In this document: positions 1-8,650 of the stretch, in pieces
How positions within the stretch are numbered: position 1 is the first letter of the stretch
Layout of the letters: the number at the start of each line of letters is the position of its first letter
Source of the DNA: JAEUUM01 sp038326165
GTDB taxonomy: Bacteria; Bacteroidota; Bacteroidia; Chitinophagales; Saprospiraceae
Direction: 5' to 3'
DNA length: 18,724 nucleotides
Assembly (NCBI GenBank): GCA_038326165.1
Contig: JBBQJT010000059.1
Span: 1-18,724, forward strand
Translations under genes and position numbers: made by a program
Notes under the pieces: generated by a model
Databases searched by the model: none
What the model saw: only the letters and a program-made list of their open reading frames with translations
What the model was told of the DNA's origin: nothing

Positions 1-1182
1 ATCACCGTCTGTATCTACACAAGGGACCCCGATAGGACATTCCAGAATATCTGCTATCATATCACCATCACTGTCTAAGTCACGGTAATTAGGGATTCCA
101 TCACCATCGGAGTCTCTTGGAATGGATGAAGAGAGGATAGGAGTGCCATCAGCACTTTGAATTGGCTGTCCTTTGATGTTAATGAGCACCAATGATAAGC
201 CCAATAGTCCATCTTGGTCAGGATCTGGAAATTGATTCTCGAAAACATCAAATAAGCCATCACCGTCCGAATCAAGATCCAGATAATCTGGCATTCCATC
301 TCCATCTGAATCAACCACTATTGAAATGCTGGTCAGTGGGTTGCCATTTGCATCTAAGATTGGAATTCCGAATTCGTTTACAATCAATACGCCAATTCCA
401 GTAATACCATCATTATCAGGATCGAGTCCAAGCCTTTCAGCTATATCATTCAAACCATCATTATCACTATCCAAGTCAATATAATCAGGCTTTCCGTCCA
501 TATCCTTGTCAGGAGGTTTGGGAATTCCAAATCCCGTAAATGTTGGATTGATAAAGGGCAAGTACCCATTTTTATCAACTGTAGGTACAAATCCGGTACC
601 GTCATCCATCCCACCATCACTATTCCCATCATTCATTGGGAAGCCATTTTCAAAAACATCAAATATTCCATCATTATCACTGTCACGATCATCATGATCT
701 GGGACACCGTCATTGTCATCATCGCATGGCTTCATGATGGCTTTTGCAGTTTGCGTATTTGGGTTGGTTGATAGAGCAATGTAGAATCCATTGGTTCCAA
801 AAGCTCCCGGACTTGTATCAATTACTCCATCTTGATTGACATCAGGTGCTTTATACCCTGACTCATAACTATCAGGTTTGCCATCGTTGTCACTATCCAG
901 GTCAAGATGATTAGGAACGCCATCTCTATCAAGGTCATAAACAAAAGAAATAATATCACATATTCCATCGCCATTTGCATCACTACAATTATTATTGATA
1001 GCTGGATCATTTGCATCCTGATAATTGAGAATATAATCTCCATCCTCATCGTGGCTTGGGTCTTTCATGCCTGGTAAGCAAGCAAATTCTCCATTTGGTG
1101 GACAAAATTCTAGGTAATCCGCAATGCCATCATTGTCATCATCGAGATCTAAGTTGTCCGTTATTCCATCGCCATCCGTATC
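1..1182 (-). repeat. Long-period Asp-rich (TSP3-like) repeat region inside the secreted protein
   Basis: Recurrent units carry a double Asp motif (DxDxDGxP[DN][YH]xDxDSDxDG, then xxDxxE) and a linker of about 40 residues. The Tyr/His/Asn anchor codons sit at 1153-1155, 907-909, 694-696, 481-483, 283-285 and 85-87, giving periods of 82, 71, 71, 66 and 66 residues. The last two complete periods are exactly 198 bp. The linkers also resemble each other, for example NEFGIPILDANGNPL against NIKGQPIQSADGTPI. Confidence 0.85.
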
Positions 1183-2772
1183 TGGATAAAGGTGCAAACA
1201 TTCCTTAAAGATATCGTATGCCACAACTCCTGAGGAGGAGACATCTACATATGACCAATAGTCAAGCAAGCGTTCGTTACCAAAGTTTTTAGAATATTTA
1301 TACGGTAATGAAGTAAGTTTTGGATTACCAGGTGTACCGCCACCACTTACTCCACCGTTGAGAGGAGAATGGTCATAGTAAAATTGATTATAGGGGCTAT
1401 TGGGGCCGTTTAGTCTGGTAATTGCAACTCCATTTGGGTTGTTTTCGATGTCTGCTAATAATACGTGTATTTCTCCCGTTCGCAATGTTGCCTTATACTT
1501 TACAATGAAATTTTTCTGTGCAGAAACAATTAAACCATTGCCGAGTTTCCCATCCCAAAAGATGGTATCCAACCCAGGATCGACATTTTTGAATAGGGTT
1601 TGATCCAATGGATCACCGTAGTTGCCGTTATTATTTAAGTCCAGTTCTATAAACACGTTTCCTGGAGCATTGAACTTAACTGTAAAGTATCCACCATCGC
1701 CCTCTTTTACGAAGCCAGGTGGACATCCGTTTCCATTGATATCCCCAGGCGTAAAATCTATTTTTTCAATACTTGGACCATTTTGGATTGGTGGTGTAAT
1801 CAACCAAGTTTCATAAGTTTCTTTGTTGAATATATCTGTCATCAAAGCCTCTGAAGGCATTGAGTTGTCAGGCATATTGAAGAAAACTTTGTTGTTTATG
1901 AATAGATCGTCATCCTTAGCCTGTGGGTCATAGAGAAAATTTGGTGATCCAGTGAGGTTGGTGATATCTGATGATCTTTTGTAATCAATTTGTTTTAATG
2001 ATTTATATATTGGTTTTTTATTTTGATCTACCAAACCTACGTTGTTGGAGGCAAGAGGGAAGCCCCAAGGATCTGTATCATAAAATTCTACCAAGTACAA
2101 ATATCCCGCCTTACTCAGTATGTAAAACTTTGGTGAGGTGAAATTTGCATTTTCGTTGACTATGCTGATGTACTCGTTTGAGAAAACACGACCTGACTGA
2201 AGAATTCCTCCGTTATTTCCTCCTGCATTTTTGGAAACAGTAATATCCCAACTCAGTACGACTCTTCGATTGATTGGCTGGTCTATTGCCCGTGTCCATG
2301 CTTGGCCAATTTCTAGATTTTTAAAAGTAGTTTTTGTATAAGTAGGATAACCCAATTCAAATGTCCAAACTCCAGCTTCATTTGCTCCAACATTTACTAT
2401 TCCAGGTGTGTAACCCAATCCATTGGTAATTCCCCCACCATTAGGCCCATTGGCTTCCTCAACGCTATTGTTTATAATTGCAAGTCCGACATTGTTTCCT
2501 GTGTTGTCATAGATAGCAAATAAGCTACCGTTGGGTCTATAAATTTTTACGAAGCCATTTGTAATTCCTACGTGACTTGCACCAAAGTTGATAAACTCAC
2601 CTGCTGCTGCATATACTTTGATTTGTTGTTGTTGCTCTGCATTGTAAAATGGTCTTTTCCCGACATATTTGATTAAATCGATAGATCCTTCAGCAATGAC
2701 CGAAGTTGTTCCCAGAATCAACAAGCAAACTATCAAACAGGATCTACAGGATCTGTAAGAGATATATTTCAT
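1..2772 (-). CDS. Large secreted protein with thrombospondin type 3-like calcium-binding repeats (C-terminus outside window)
   Basis: The minus-strand frame is open without a stop from the ATG at 2772 to the left edge, 924 codons, so the protein is truncated by the window. Residues 1-27 form a signal peptide (basic start, hydrophobic core LIVCLLILG, cleavage probably after SVIA). Residues 28-530 are Asn/Gly-rich and beta-like, with no domain I can name. From residue 531 the sequence is dominated by Asp-rich motifs of the type DSDGDGxPDYxDLDSDxDG, the thrombospondin-3-like pattern that binds calcium in other proteins. Their anchor residues lie at 540, 622, 693, 764, 830 and 896. Such proteins in Bacteroidota are usually exported by Sec and T9SS and act as adhesins or cell-surface components; the sorting domain expected at the C-terminus is not in view. 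It is transcribed away from the permease at 2916-4163, from a 143 bp gap. Adhesin function is inference. Confidence 0.9.
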   Translation of the reverse strand, partial: MKYISYRSCRSCLIVCLLILGTTSVIAEGSIDLIKYVGKRPFYNAEQQQQIKVYAAAGEFINFGASHVGITNGFVKIYRPNGSLFAIYDNTGNNVGLAIINNSVEEANGPNGGGITNGLGYTPGIVNVGANEAGVWTFELGYPTYTKTTFKNLEIGQAWTRAIDQPINRRVVLSWDITVSKNAGGNNGGILQSGRVFSNEYISIVNENANFTSPKFYILSKAGYLYLVEFYDTDPWGFPLASNNVGLVDQNKKPIYKSLKQIDYKRSSDITNLTGSPNFLYDPQAKDDDLFINNKVFFNMPDNSMPSEALMTDIFNKETYETWLITPPIQNGPSIEKIDFTPGDINGNGCPPGFVKEGDGGYFTVKFNAPGNVFIELDLNNNGNYGDPLDQTLFKNVDPGLDTIFWDGKLGNGLIVSAQKNFIVKYKATLRTGEIHVLLADIENNPNGVAITRLNGPNSPYNQFYYDHSPLNGGVSGGGTPGNPKLTSLPYKYSKNFGNERLLDYWSYVDVSSSGVVAYDIFKECLHLYPDTDGDGITDNLDLDDDNDGIADYLEFCPPNGEFACLPGMKDPSHDEDGDYILNYQDANDPAINNNCSDANGDGICDIISFVYDLDRDGVPNHLDLDSDNDGKPDSYESGYKAPDVNQDGVIDTSPGAFGTNGFYIALSTNPNTQTAKAIMKPCDDDNDGVPDHDDRDSDNDGIFDVFENGFPMNDGNSDGGMDDGTGFVPTVDKNGYLPFINPTFTGFGIPKPPDKDMDGKPDYIDLDSDNDGLNDIAERLGLDPDNDGITGIGVLIVNEFGIPILDANGNPLTSISIVVDSDGDGMPDYLDLDSDGDGLFDVFENQFPDPDQDGLLGLSLVLINIKGQPIQSADGTPILSSSIPRDSDGDGIPNYRDLDSDGDMIADILECPIGVPCVDTDGD
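2737..2754. repeat. Tandem 9-bp direct repeat in the signal peptide of the secreted protein
   Basis: ACAGGATCT occurs twice in tandem on the plus strand and encodes RSCRSC in the basic part of the signal peptide. The unit is a multiple of three, so slippage would lengthen or shorten this segment without breaking the frame. Confidence 0.6.
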
Positions 2773-2852
2773 GGAAAACAATTGAAATTAATACCAAATT
2801 GCCTCGTTTTGAGACATAATACAATATCTAATAATCAAAAATTGATCCAAGA

Positions 2853-2883
2853 TTAAAAAAATGGAAAAGAATTGTTGCAATTC
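2853..2883 (-). terminator. Possible weak rho-independent terminator after the ABC permease
   Basis: On the minus strand, 33 bases after the permease stop, GAATTG-CAA-CAATTC forms a 6-bp stem with a 3-base loop. It is followed by TTTTCCATTTTTTT. The stem is short and AT-rich, so the call rests mainly on the T-rich tail and the position between two same-strand genes. Confidence 0.35.
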
Positions 2884-2915
2884 GACAAATGGAGGAAAAC
2901 TATCTGAAACGGAAA

Positions 2916-4163
2916 TTACTGCCTAATGGCCTCAACTGGATCGAGTTTCGATGCCTGAATTGCTGGCAATAAACCTGCTAATATTCCTATAAGCGCACTA
3001 GTTATTAAACCAAAAACGATATTTTTAACAGATAAGAATATTTCAAAATCGATGAAGGTATTGATAATTGATACCATCAAAAATACAAGAATCAAGCCAA
3101 GGATTCCACCCAAAATGCATAATACGATTGCTTCAATAAGGAATTCCAGAATGATCACTTTGCGAGGCGCTCCAAGTGCTTTTTTTATGCCAATGATATT
3201 GGTGCGTTCTTTGACTGAAACGAACATAATATTGGCAACACTGAACATACCTACAAGAATTGAAAACCCACCAATTATAAATCCTACGGCGTTTAAAATG
3301 CCAAAAAAGCTGCTTATCAAGTCATCCAAAACACTAATTTCATTCAAGGAGAAGTCATTGCCTTCACTTGGATGTAATCGATGCTTTCCCCTCAAAACGG
3401 CTATGATGTCATCTTTAAGCATATCCAAACTTACTCCCTCAGCCGCTTTTATGTTGACTGAAGTATTTGAGAACATGCTATTGGGATTCAAGTTACTTAT
3501 CTTTTTCATCAAAGTGAAAGGCATTAGAATGCAATTGTCAAAATTCAATGGATTGATGATTGCATTCCCTGATTTTTTTATGACACCCGTAATTCTGAGC
3601 TTATGTCCACCCACTATTATATATCTGTCAATTGGATCTAATGTGGGAAATAGACTATTTGCTACTTGGGTTCCAATAGCACAGCAATAAACACCATTAT
3701 TGTATTCAGCCATGTTAAAAAACCTTCCATCACTGCATTCAAGGTTAAACACTTTGGTGTATTCTTCTGTACATCCGACCAAAAAAGCTCCTTCCACTGA
3801 ATTGGAACCTGATTTTGCAATTCGATTTCCTTCAAATGTTGCGAATGACGCATAGGCTGCTGATGGTACTTTGTCCTTTATCAGCTGGTAATCTTTGAAA
3901 GAAGGATTGGGCCTGCGCATATATTTCCAGTAGTTCGTAAAAGGATCTTCATTCCAGGGCATTTTGGAGAGATACAGCACATCTTGGCCCAGTTTGTCAA
4001 AACTTTCCCTGATGTTTGCTTCCAAAGAATCAACTGAAGATTTAACGGTTATAATACAGAATATGCCAATGGAAATTCCCATTAATGAAAGTATACTCCT
4101 GAGCAAATTTGCCCGAAGTTGTCCAATTGCTTGTGAGATTCCTTCTGCTACGTATTTGTACAT
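2916..4163 (-). CDS. ABC transporter permease, MacB/FtsX type
   Basis: Membrane subunit of a MacB-like ABC exporter, 415 residues from the chosen start. One transmembrane helix near residues 22-42 (LLRSILSLMGISIGIFCIITV region) is followed by a large periplasmic MacB-type domain (about 43-280). Three C-terminal helices (about 285-410) then carry the FtsX core, including VKERTNIIGIKKALGAPR and the end LLPAIQASKLDPVEAIRQ. An in-frame ATG at 4262 would add 33 residues, but those (MKLLSVEKYLKLIYL...) are not typical. MYKYVAEGISQAIGQLRANL is the usual beginning of the family, and a promoter-like element lies inside the extension, so I start at 4163. No ATP-binding partner or membrane-fusion protein is adjacent, so the ATPase must be encoded elsewhere. 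Substrate unknown. Confidence 0.9.
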   Translation of the reverse strand: MYKYVAEGISQAIGQLRANLLRSILSLMGISIGIFCIITVKSSVDSLEANIRESFDKLGQDVLYLSKMPWNEDPFTNYWKYMRRPNPSFKDYQLIKDKVPSAAYASFATFEGNRIAKSGSNSVEGAFLVGCTEEYTKVFNLECSDGRFFNMAEYNNGVYCCAIGTQVANSLFPTLDPIDRYIIVGGHKLRITGVIKKSGNAIINPLNFDNCILMPFTLMKKISNLNPNSMFSNTSVNIKAAEGVSLDMLKDDIIAVLRGKHRLHPSEGNDFSLNEISVLDDLISSFFGILNAVGFIIGGFSILVGMFSVANIMFVSVKERTNIIGIKKALGAPRKVIILEFLIEAIVLCILGGILGLILVFLMVSIINTFIDFEIFLSVKNIVFGLITSALIGILAGLLPAIQASKLDPVEAIRQ

Positions 4164-4203
4164 AATAATTATCTCAAATGTATTATTAACTTTCGGGTGC
4201 AAC

Positions 4204-4230
4204 AAACTATCCTGACTTAGATAGATCAAC
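4204..4230 (-). promoter_or_regulatory. Candidate promoter for the ABC permease
   Basis: On the minus strand TTG (4230-4228), 17 bases, then TAGTTTG (4210-4204) approximates the Bacteroidota TTG...TAnnTTTG promoter with one base missing in the -7 box. The predicted transcript would begin near 4198, upstream of the ATG at 4163 but downstream of the ATG at 4262, which supports the shorter start. Confidence 0.35.
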
Positions 4231-4374
4231 TTAAGGTATTTTTCTACTGATAATAACTTCATTGATCGTTTGCAGCATTTGTTTGGTGCTTGAAGATAGA
4301 ATAGGTTTTCTTTCAGTATTCTGATTCAGAGGCACTTAACGATTGCGATTCCATTTCTAATAGTGAATTAATAA

Positions 4375-4409
4375 TTTTGGGTTATTATTAGCGAATTCCA
4401 TTACTTTTG
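4375..4409 (+). promoter_or_regulatory. Promoter of the TerC-Kup-symporter-DedA operon
   Basis: TTTTG (4375-4379), 22 bases, then TACTTTTG (4402-4409), an exact match to the Bacteroidota -7 consensus TAnnTTTG, followed by GCGGC. It lies 25 bases before the TerC start codon and predicts a short 5' leader. No comparable element is seen in the 42- and 22-bp gaps inside the operon. Confidence 0.6.
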
Positions 4410-4434
4410 CGGCACAATTACTGATTGTTTTGCA

Positions 4435-5250
4435 ATGGATTTATATGCCGATGGCTTAGTTGTACTTAATCTCGTAATTATTGAGAGTCTTCTTTCAATA
4501 GACAATGCAGCTGTACTTGCTACAATGGCTATGGATTTGCCAAAAGAGCAGCGCCCCAAAGCCTTAAAATATGGACTGCTCGGCGCTTATTTTTTTAGAG
4601 GATTGGCTTTGCTATTTGCATCATTGCTTGTTAAGGTTTGGTGGTTAAAAGTGCTTGGTGGGTTGTATCTTCTTTATTTGTGCATCCATTATTTTATGTC
4701 CAAGCAAACCAAAACCATCGAAGATGATACTTTCGTCGAAATGCCTGGTTTTTTTAGAAAATACTTGATCTTGCCGCTTAGTGGAGTTTTTTCTGTCTTG
4801 TTTTCTCCATTTAAAAAGGCGACAGCAGGATTTAAGAACTCTTTGGGTAAGTTTTGGTACACTGTAGCCATGATAGAAATTATGGATTTGGCTTTCTCGG
4901 TTGATAACGTATTTGCAGCTGTGGCATTCACCAAGAATATCGTTCTGATTTGCATTGGTGTTTTTATCGGTATTTTGGCCATGCGTTTTGTTGCTCAATA
5001 TTTCATAAAATTGATGGAGACTTTTCACTTCCTAGAGTCCGTTGCCTTTATTGTAATTGGAATTCTGGGTTTAAAATTATCGGCTAGTTTGCCTTGTTAT
5101 TTTATGCCTGAAGATAGCTACTTTTGTCAATGGATGGAGTCAGAACAATCAGAATGGATATTGTCAATTTCTTGTTTGTTGATATTTTTACTTCCTGTGC
5201 TGTACACGATTATTGTGAGCAAAGTAAAATCAAGCACCCGAGAATCTTAA
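4435..5250 (+). CDS. TerC family integral membrane protein (metal/tellurite-resistance type transporter)
   Basis: A 271-residue polytopic inner-membrane protein of the TerC/Alx family. Members of this family export or handle metal ions, notably manganese, and respond to alkaline or envelope stress. The family signature is present twice: ESLLSIDNAAVLATM near residues 17-31 and EIMDLAFSVDNVFAAVAF near 148-165. Asp23 and Asp157 sit in the conserved SxDN motifs inside membrane helices, with Glu17 and Glu148 nearby. About seven hydrophobic segments are visible. It is the first gene of a plus-strand operon, 42 bp before kup, and has its own promoter-like element at 4375-4409. Substrate is inferred from the family; manganese is the best-supported guess. 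No yybP-ykoY riboswitch was recognised in the short leader. Confidence 0.92.
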   Translation: MDLYADGLVVLNLVIIESLLSIDNAAVLATMAMDLPKEQRPKALKYGLLGAYFFRGLALLFASLLVKVWWLKVLGGLYLLYLCIHYFMSKQTKTIEDDTFVEMPGFFRKYLILPLSGVFSVLFSPFKKATAGFKNSLGKFWYTVAMIEIMDLAFSVDNVFAAVAFTKNIVLICIGVFIGILAMRFVAQYFIKLMETFHFLESVAFIVIGILGLKLSASLPCYFMPEDSYFCQWMESEQSEWILSISCLLIFLLPVLYTIIVSKVKSSTRES

Positions 5251-5292
5251 AAATATGTCTGAATTTACTAATCATAACATTATTTCTATCTG

Positions 5293-7248
5293 ATGGCAAG
5301 ACAACATGAAGTCGGTCACTCATTGAGTGTTGCAGGGGTTTTGGTGGCACTGGGCATTATTTTTGGAGACATTGGCACTTCGCCACTTTATGCTCTAAAA
5401 GCCATCGTTGGCGGTCACGTAGTTGATGAACAATTGGTGCTTGGGGCTATTTCATGCATCTTTTGGACATTAACTTTAATAACTACGGTTAAGTATGTTC
5501 GATTGGCCTTGAATATTGACAATAAAGGTGAAGGTGGAATATTTAGTTTGTACGCCCTCGTCAGACGCAAGCGCAAGAATTGGATGATATTTATTGCAAT
5601 AATTGGTTGTAGTACCCTAATGGCTGATGGATTTTTGACTCCAAGTATTTCCATAAGTTCAGCAATTGAAGGTTTGGATGTGCTGTATCCAGGGATTCAA
5701 ACTATGCCCATAGTCATTGTGATTCTAATTGTGCTTTTTTCTTTTCAACAGTTTGGAACTAACGTTGTAGGTAGGACATTTGGACCTATCATGATGCTTT
5801 GGTTCGGAATGATGGCATTTTTTGGCGTGAAATATATCATTGAATATCCTTCTGTTTTGGCAGCATTGAATCCTTATTATGGTATTAGTTTGTTGTTATT
5901 GTACCCAAAAGGTTTTTTGCTCTTAGGTGGTGTTTTCCTTTGCACTACGGGTGCGGAAGCACTTTACAGTGATTTAGGGCATTGTGGAAAGCACAATATC
6001 AGAATCAGCTGGGTTTTTGTAAAAATATGTCTGGTGCTGAGTTATTTTGGACAAGGTGCATTCCTGCTTCACGAAAATAGTGGTAATGTTTGGAATCCTG
6101 ATGTGAGTATATTCTATGCAATGATATCTAAGTCATTCTTGCCCTTTGCAATTGTTATAGCAGCAATGGCGGCAATTATTGCCTCACAAGCTCTAATTAG
6201 TGGTTCATTTACTTTGATCAATGAAGCCATGAAATTGAGGTTAATGCCCAATTTGAAGGTTAATTATCCTACTCAGATGATGGGGCAGATATACATACCA
6301 TTTGTGAACTGGATGTTGCTTGCAGGTTGTATAACTGTTGTTTTAATTTTCAGGGAATCAACCAATATGGAAGCTGCTTACGGTTTGGCTATCACATTGG
6401 ACATGTTGATGACAACTACCTTGATGGCAATGTTTTATCGAAAACGAAATAACAACAAGTTTTTTATTGGAGCTTTTATCCTAACTTATTTTACGATTGA
6501 AATAATTTTCTTCTGGTCCAATGCGCATAAGTTTTTACATGGTGGTTGGTTCAGTTTCATGATAGCTGGCTTCTTCTTCATTGTCATGTTTGTGCTGATG
6601 AAAGCAAGAGCTCTGAGAGATAAACATACTGAATTTACTGCTATTGTTGATATCAAGGATAAGCTAAATGCACTTCAAGGTGATGATACCATTGCAAGGG
6701 AAGCTACTAATCTGGTGTTTATGTCCACTTCATCACAAAGGGGTATGCTCGATAGTAATATAGTCTATTCAATATTCAGAAAGAAGCCAAAACGAGCTGA
6801 CGTTTATTGGTTTGTACACATGGAAATAGTAAATGACCCTTTCGAAAGAAATTACTCTGTTGATACAATCATTCCAGGCACCGCATTTTTTGTCACAATT
6901 CGATTTGGTTTTAAGGTTGAGCATAAAATAAACTTGGTTTTAAATCATATCTATGAGCAAATGGTTCAAGACGGTGAAGTAGACGGTATTACTCGTTATC
7001 CATCCTTAAGAAAGTATAAAATTCCTGCGGATTTTAAATTTTATCTTATAAACAGTAGAGTTTCAGTAGATGATAAGATCAGTCCTCTGGATCAATTGAT
7101 AATCAGGTTGTATCGTTTGGTAAAGTCAGTTTCATTGCCTCCGGAGAAGGATTTTGGATTGGAACTTACCAACGTTTCAGTAGAAACGGTTCCGATAAAT
7201 ATTTCACGAAAAGCAAGCGAACAACTAAAAGGCTTATACCGGGTATAG
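5293..7248 (+). CDS. kup: KUP system low-affinity potassium uptake protein
   Basis: A 651-residue member of the Kup/HAK/KT family, inner-membrane H+-coupled potassium importers. The N-terminal signature VALGIIFGDIGTSPLYALKA is complete (about residues 18-37). Roughly twelve hydrophobic segments fill residues 15-440, with typical stretches such as FQQFGTNVVGRTFGPIMMLWF and LGHCGKHNIRISW. A cytosolic C-terminal domain follows (about 450-651). The length fits full-size bacterial Kup. The ATG at 5293 places the first helix at the usual distance. It lies 42 bp after the TerC gene and 22 bp before the symporter gene, so it is probably co-transcribed with both. Nothing looks truncated or degenerate. 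Confidence 0.95.
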   Translation: MARQHEVGHSLSVAGVLVALGIIFGDIGTSPLYALKAIVGGHVVDEQLVLGAISCIFWTLTLITTVKYVRLALNIDNKGEGGIFSLYALVRRKRKNWMIFIAIIGCSTLMADGFLTPSISISSAIEGLDVLYPGIQTMPIVIVILIVLFSFQQFGTNVVGRTFGPIMMLWFGMMAFFGVKYIIEYPSVLAALNPYYGISLLLLYPKGFLLLGGVFLCTTGAEALYSDLGHCGKHNIRISWVFVKICLVLSYFGQGAFLLHENSGNVWNPDVSIFYAMISKSFLPFAIVIAAMAAIIASQALISGSFTLINEAMKLRLMPNLKVNYPTQMMGQIYIPFVNWMLLAGCITVVLIFRESTNMEAAYGLAITLDMLMTTTLMAMFYRKRNNNKFFIGAFILTYFTIEIIFFWSNAHKFLHGGWFSFMIAGFFFIVMFVLMKARALRDKHTEFTAIVDIKDKLNALQGDDTIAREATNLVFMSTSSQRGMLDSNIVYSIFRKKPKRADVYWFVHMEIVNDPFERNYSVDTIIPGTAFFVTIRFGFKVEHKINLVLNHIYEQMVQDGEVDGITRYPSLRKYKIPADFKFYLINSRVSVDDKISPLDQLIIRLYRLVKSVSLPPEKDFGLELTNVSVETVPINISRKASEQLKGLYRV

Positions 7249-7270
7249 ATTCTTATAGTATCTTTAATTT

Positions 7271-8650
7271 ATGAATAAAAAGCCAAAACTTCCTGCATCA
7301 TTTAGTTTGATAATTATAGCAATCTTGGCGATTGTTTCCTTGCTGCATGTGGGTAACTCTAACTTGTGGTGGAGTATAAACGCATCCTTGCTTATGGTAA
7401 CTCGGTATGTGTTACTGACCTTGATGTGTGTTTATGGCTATTATAAGAATTCATTGACAACATGGATTTTGATTTCAATGCTAATTGGTGCTGAAATAGG
7501 ACATGACTTTCCTGAAATTGGGGTTCATCTCAAAGTTGTTAGCAAGATTTTCTTGAAATTGATTAAAACCATCATCGCTCCTTTGTTATTTGGCACTTTG
7601 GTTATGGGAATTGCTGGACATTCTAGTTTGAAACAAGTTGGCAGAATGGGTTGGAAATCATTACTTTATTTTGAAGTAGTAACGACCATTGCGCTTGGAA
7701 TTGGATTGTTGGCAATTAATATTTCCAAAGCGGGGGTGGGAATCGATTTGCCTGTAGGTATGCACGAAGAACTTCCTACAGTTGCACAGCAAACTACCGA
7801 AGATGTAATTCTTCATATATTCCCTGATAACATAGCAAAATCAATTGCGGAAGGACAAATTTTGCAAATCGTTCTGTTTTCAATTCTATTTGGTATTGGC
7901 GTTGCTCAATTGAGTGAAAAGCACAAAAGACCAATGCTCGCATTTACTGAAGCTTTGTCTGAAACCATGTTCAATTTCACGAAAATCATCATGCGATTTG
8001 CACCATTTGGTGTGGGTGCAGCGATAGCATATACGGTGGGGCATATGGGAATAGGAGTGCTCGGAAATTTGTTTCAGCTGTTAACGACGCTTTATCTTGC
8101 ATTGTTCGCCTTTTTGGTTTTAGTATTATTGCCAATTGCGTTATTCTGCAGAATTGATGTAATTCGATTTATCAAGGCGATAGCTGAGCCCGTATCTATT
8201 GCCTTTGCTACCACAAGTTCGGAATCCGCATTGCCAAAAGCAATGTCCGCTATGGAAAAATTTGGAGTGCCCAGGAAAATTGTTTCGTTCGTGATGCCAA
8301 TGGGTTACAGTTTTAACTTGGACGGAACCACTCTATATTTGAGTCTTGCAACCATTTTTGTAGCTCAAGCTGCAAAAATCGAACTCAGTTGGATCCAGCA
8401 ACTTTCAATTGTTTTGACCCTGATGCTAACAAGTAAAGGTGTTGCGGGCGTCCCCAGGGCAAGTTTGGTGATCTTATTAGGAACAGCAGCATCTTTTGGA
8501 TTACCTGTTGAGCCTATATTTATAATACTCGGAATTGATGAATTGATGGACATGGCGCGTACTTCTGTCAATGTCATTGGAAACTGCCTAGCCACCGCTG
8601 TTATAGCAAGGTGGGAAGGCGAATTAGAAACCCCAATTGAAGCCAGCTAA
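7271..8650 (+). CDS. Dicarboxylate/amino acid:cation symporter (DAACS, SDF family)
   Basis: A 459-residue inner-membrane symporter of the glutamate/dicarboxylate (GltP/DctA/GltPh) family. Family landmarks: re-entrant loop motif TTSSESALPKAM (about 315-326), PMGYSFNLDGTTLYLS (343-358), LTSKGVAGVPRASLV (386-400) and DELMDMARTSVNVIGN (423-438). By remembered alignment to GltPh, Asp427, Arg430 and Asn434 match substrate and Na+ site residues, while Asn438 replaces the Asp405 sodium ligand, as in several bacterial members. The N-terminus is unusual: about 60 residues with two extra hydrophobic segments precede the normal first helix (LTTWILISMLIGAEIG). The stop overlaps the DedA start as TAATG, implying translational coupling. 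Substrate (glutamate, aspartate, C4-dicarboxylate) cannot be decided. Confidence 0.93.
   Translation: MNKKPKLPASFSLIIIAILAIVSLLHVGNSNLWWSINASLLMVTRYVLLTLMCVYGYYKNSLTTWILISMLIGAEIGHDFPEIGVHLKVVSKIFLKLIKTIIAPLLFGTLVMGIAGHSSLKQVGRMGWKSLLYFEVVTTIALGIGLLAINISKAGVGIDLPVGMHEELPTVAQQTTEDVILHIFPDNIAKSIAEGQILQIVLFSILFGIGVAQLSEKHKRPMLAFTEALSETMFNFTKIIMRFAPFGVGAAIAYTVGHMGIGVLGNLFQLLTTLYLALFAFLVLVLLPIALFCRIDVIRFIKAIAEPVSIAFATTSSESALPKAMSAMEKFGVPRKIVSFVMPMGYSFNLDGTTLYLSLATIFVAQAAKIELSWIQQLSIVLTLMLTSKGVAGVPRASLVILLGTAASFGLPVEPIFIILGIDELMDMARTSVNVIGNCLATAVIARWEGELETPIEAS

Noticed and set aside
1..1200. Dense short repeats resembling a CRISPR array or DNA satellite
   Set aside because: The repetition is explained at protein level by Asp-rich motifs in one open frame; repeats are degenerate in DNA and have no spacer pattern.
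3052..3690. Plus-strand open frame of 212 codons opposite the ABC permease
   Set aside because: It is antisense to a well-supported permease gene and encodes a composition without family features, so it is a shadow frame.
4645..5028. Minus-strand frame of 127 codons opposite the TerC gene
   Set aside because: Antisense shadow of conserved membrane-protein codons.
5124..5309. Plus-strand 61-codon frame across the TerC-kup junction
   Set aside because: It overlaps the end of the TerC gene and the start of kup in another frame, with no independent evidence.
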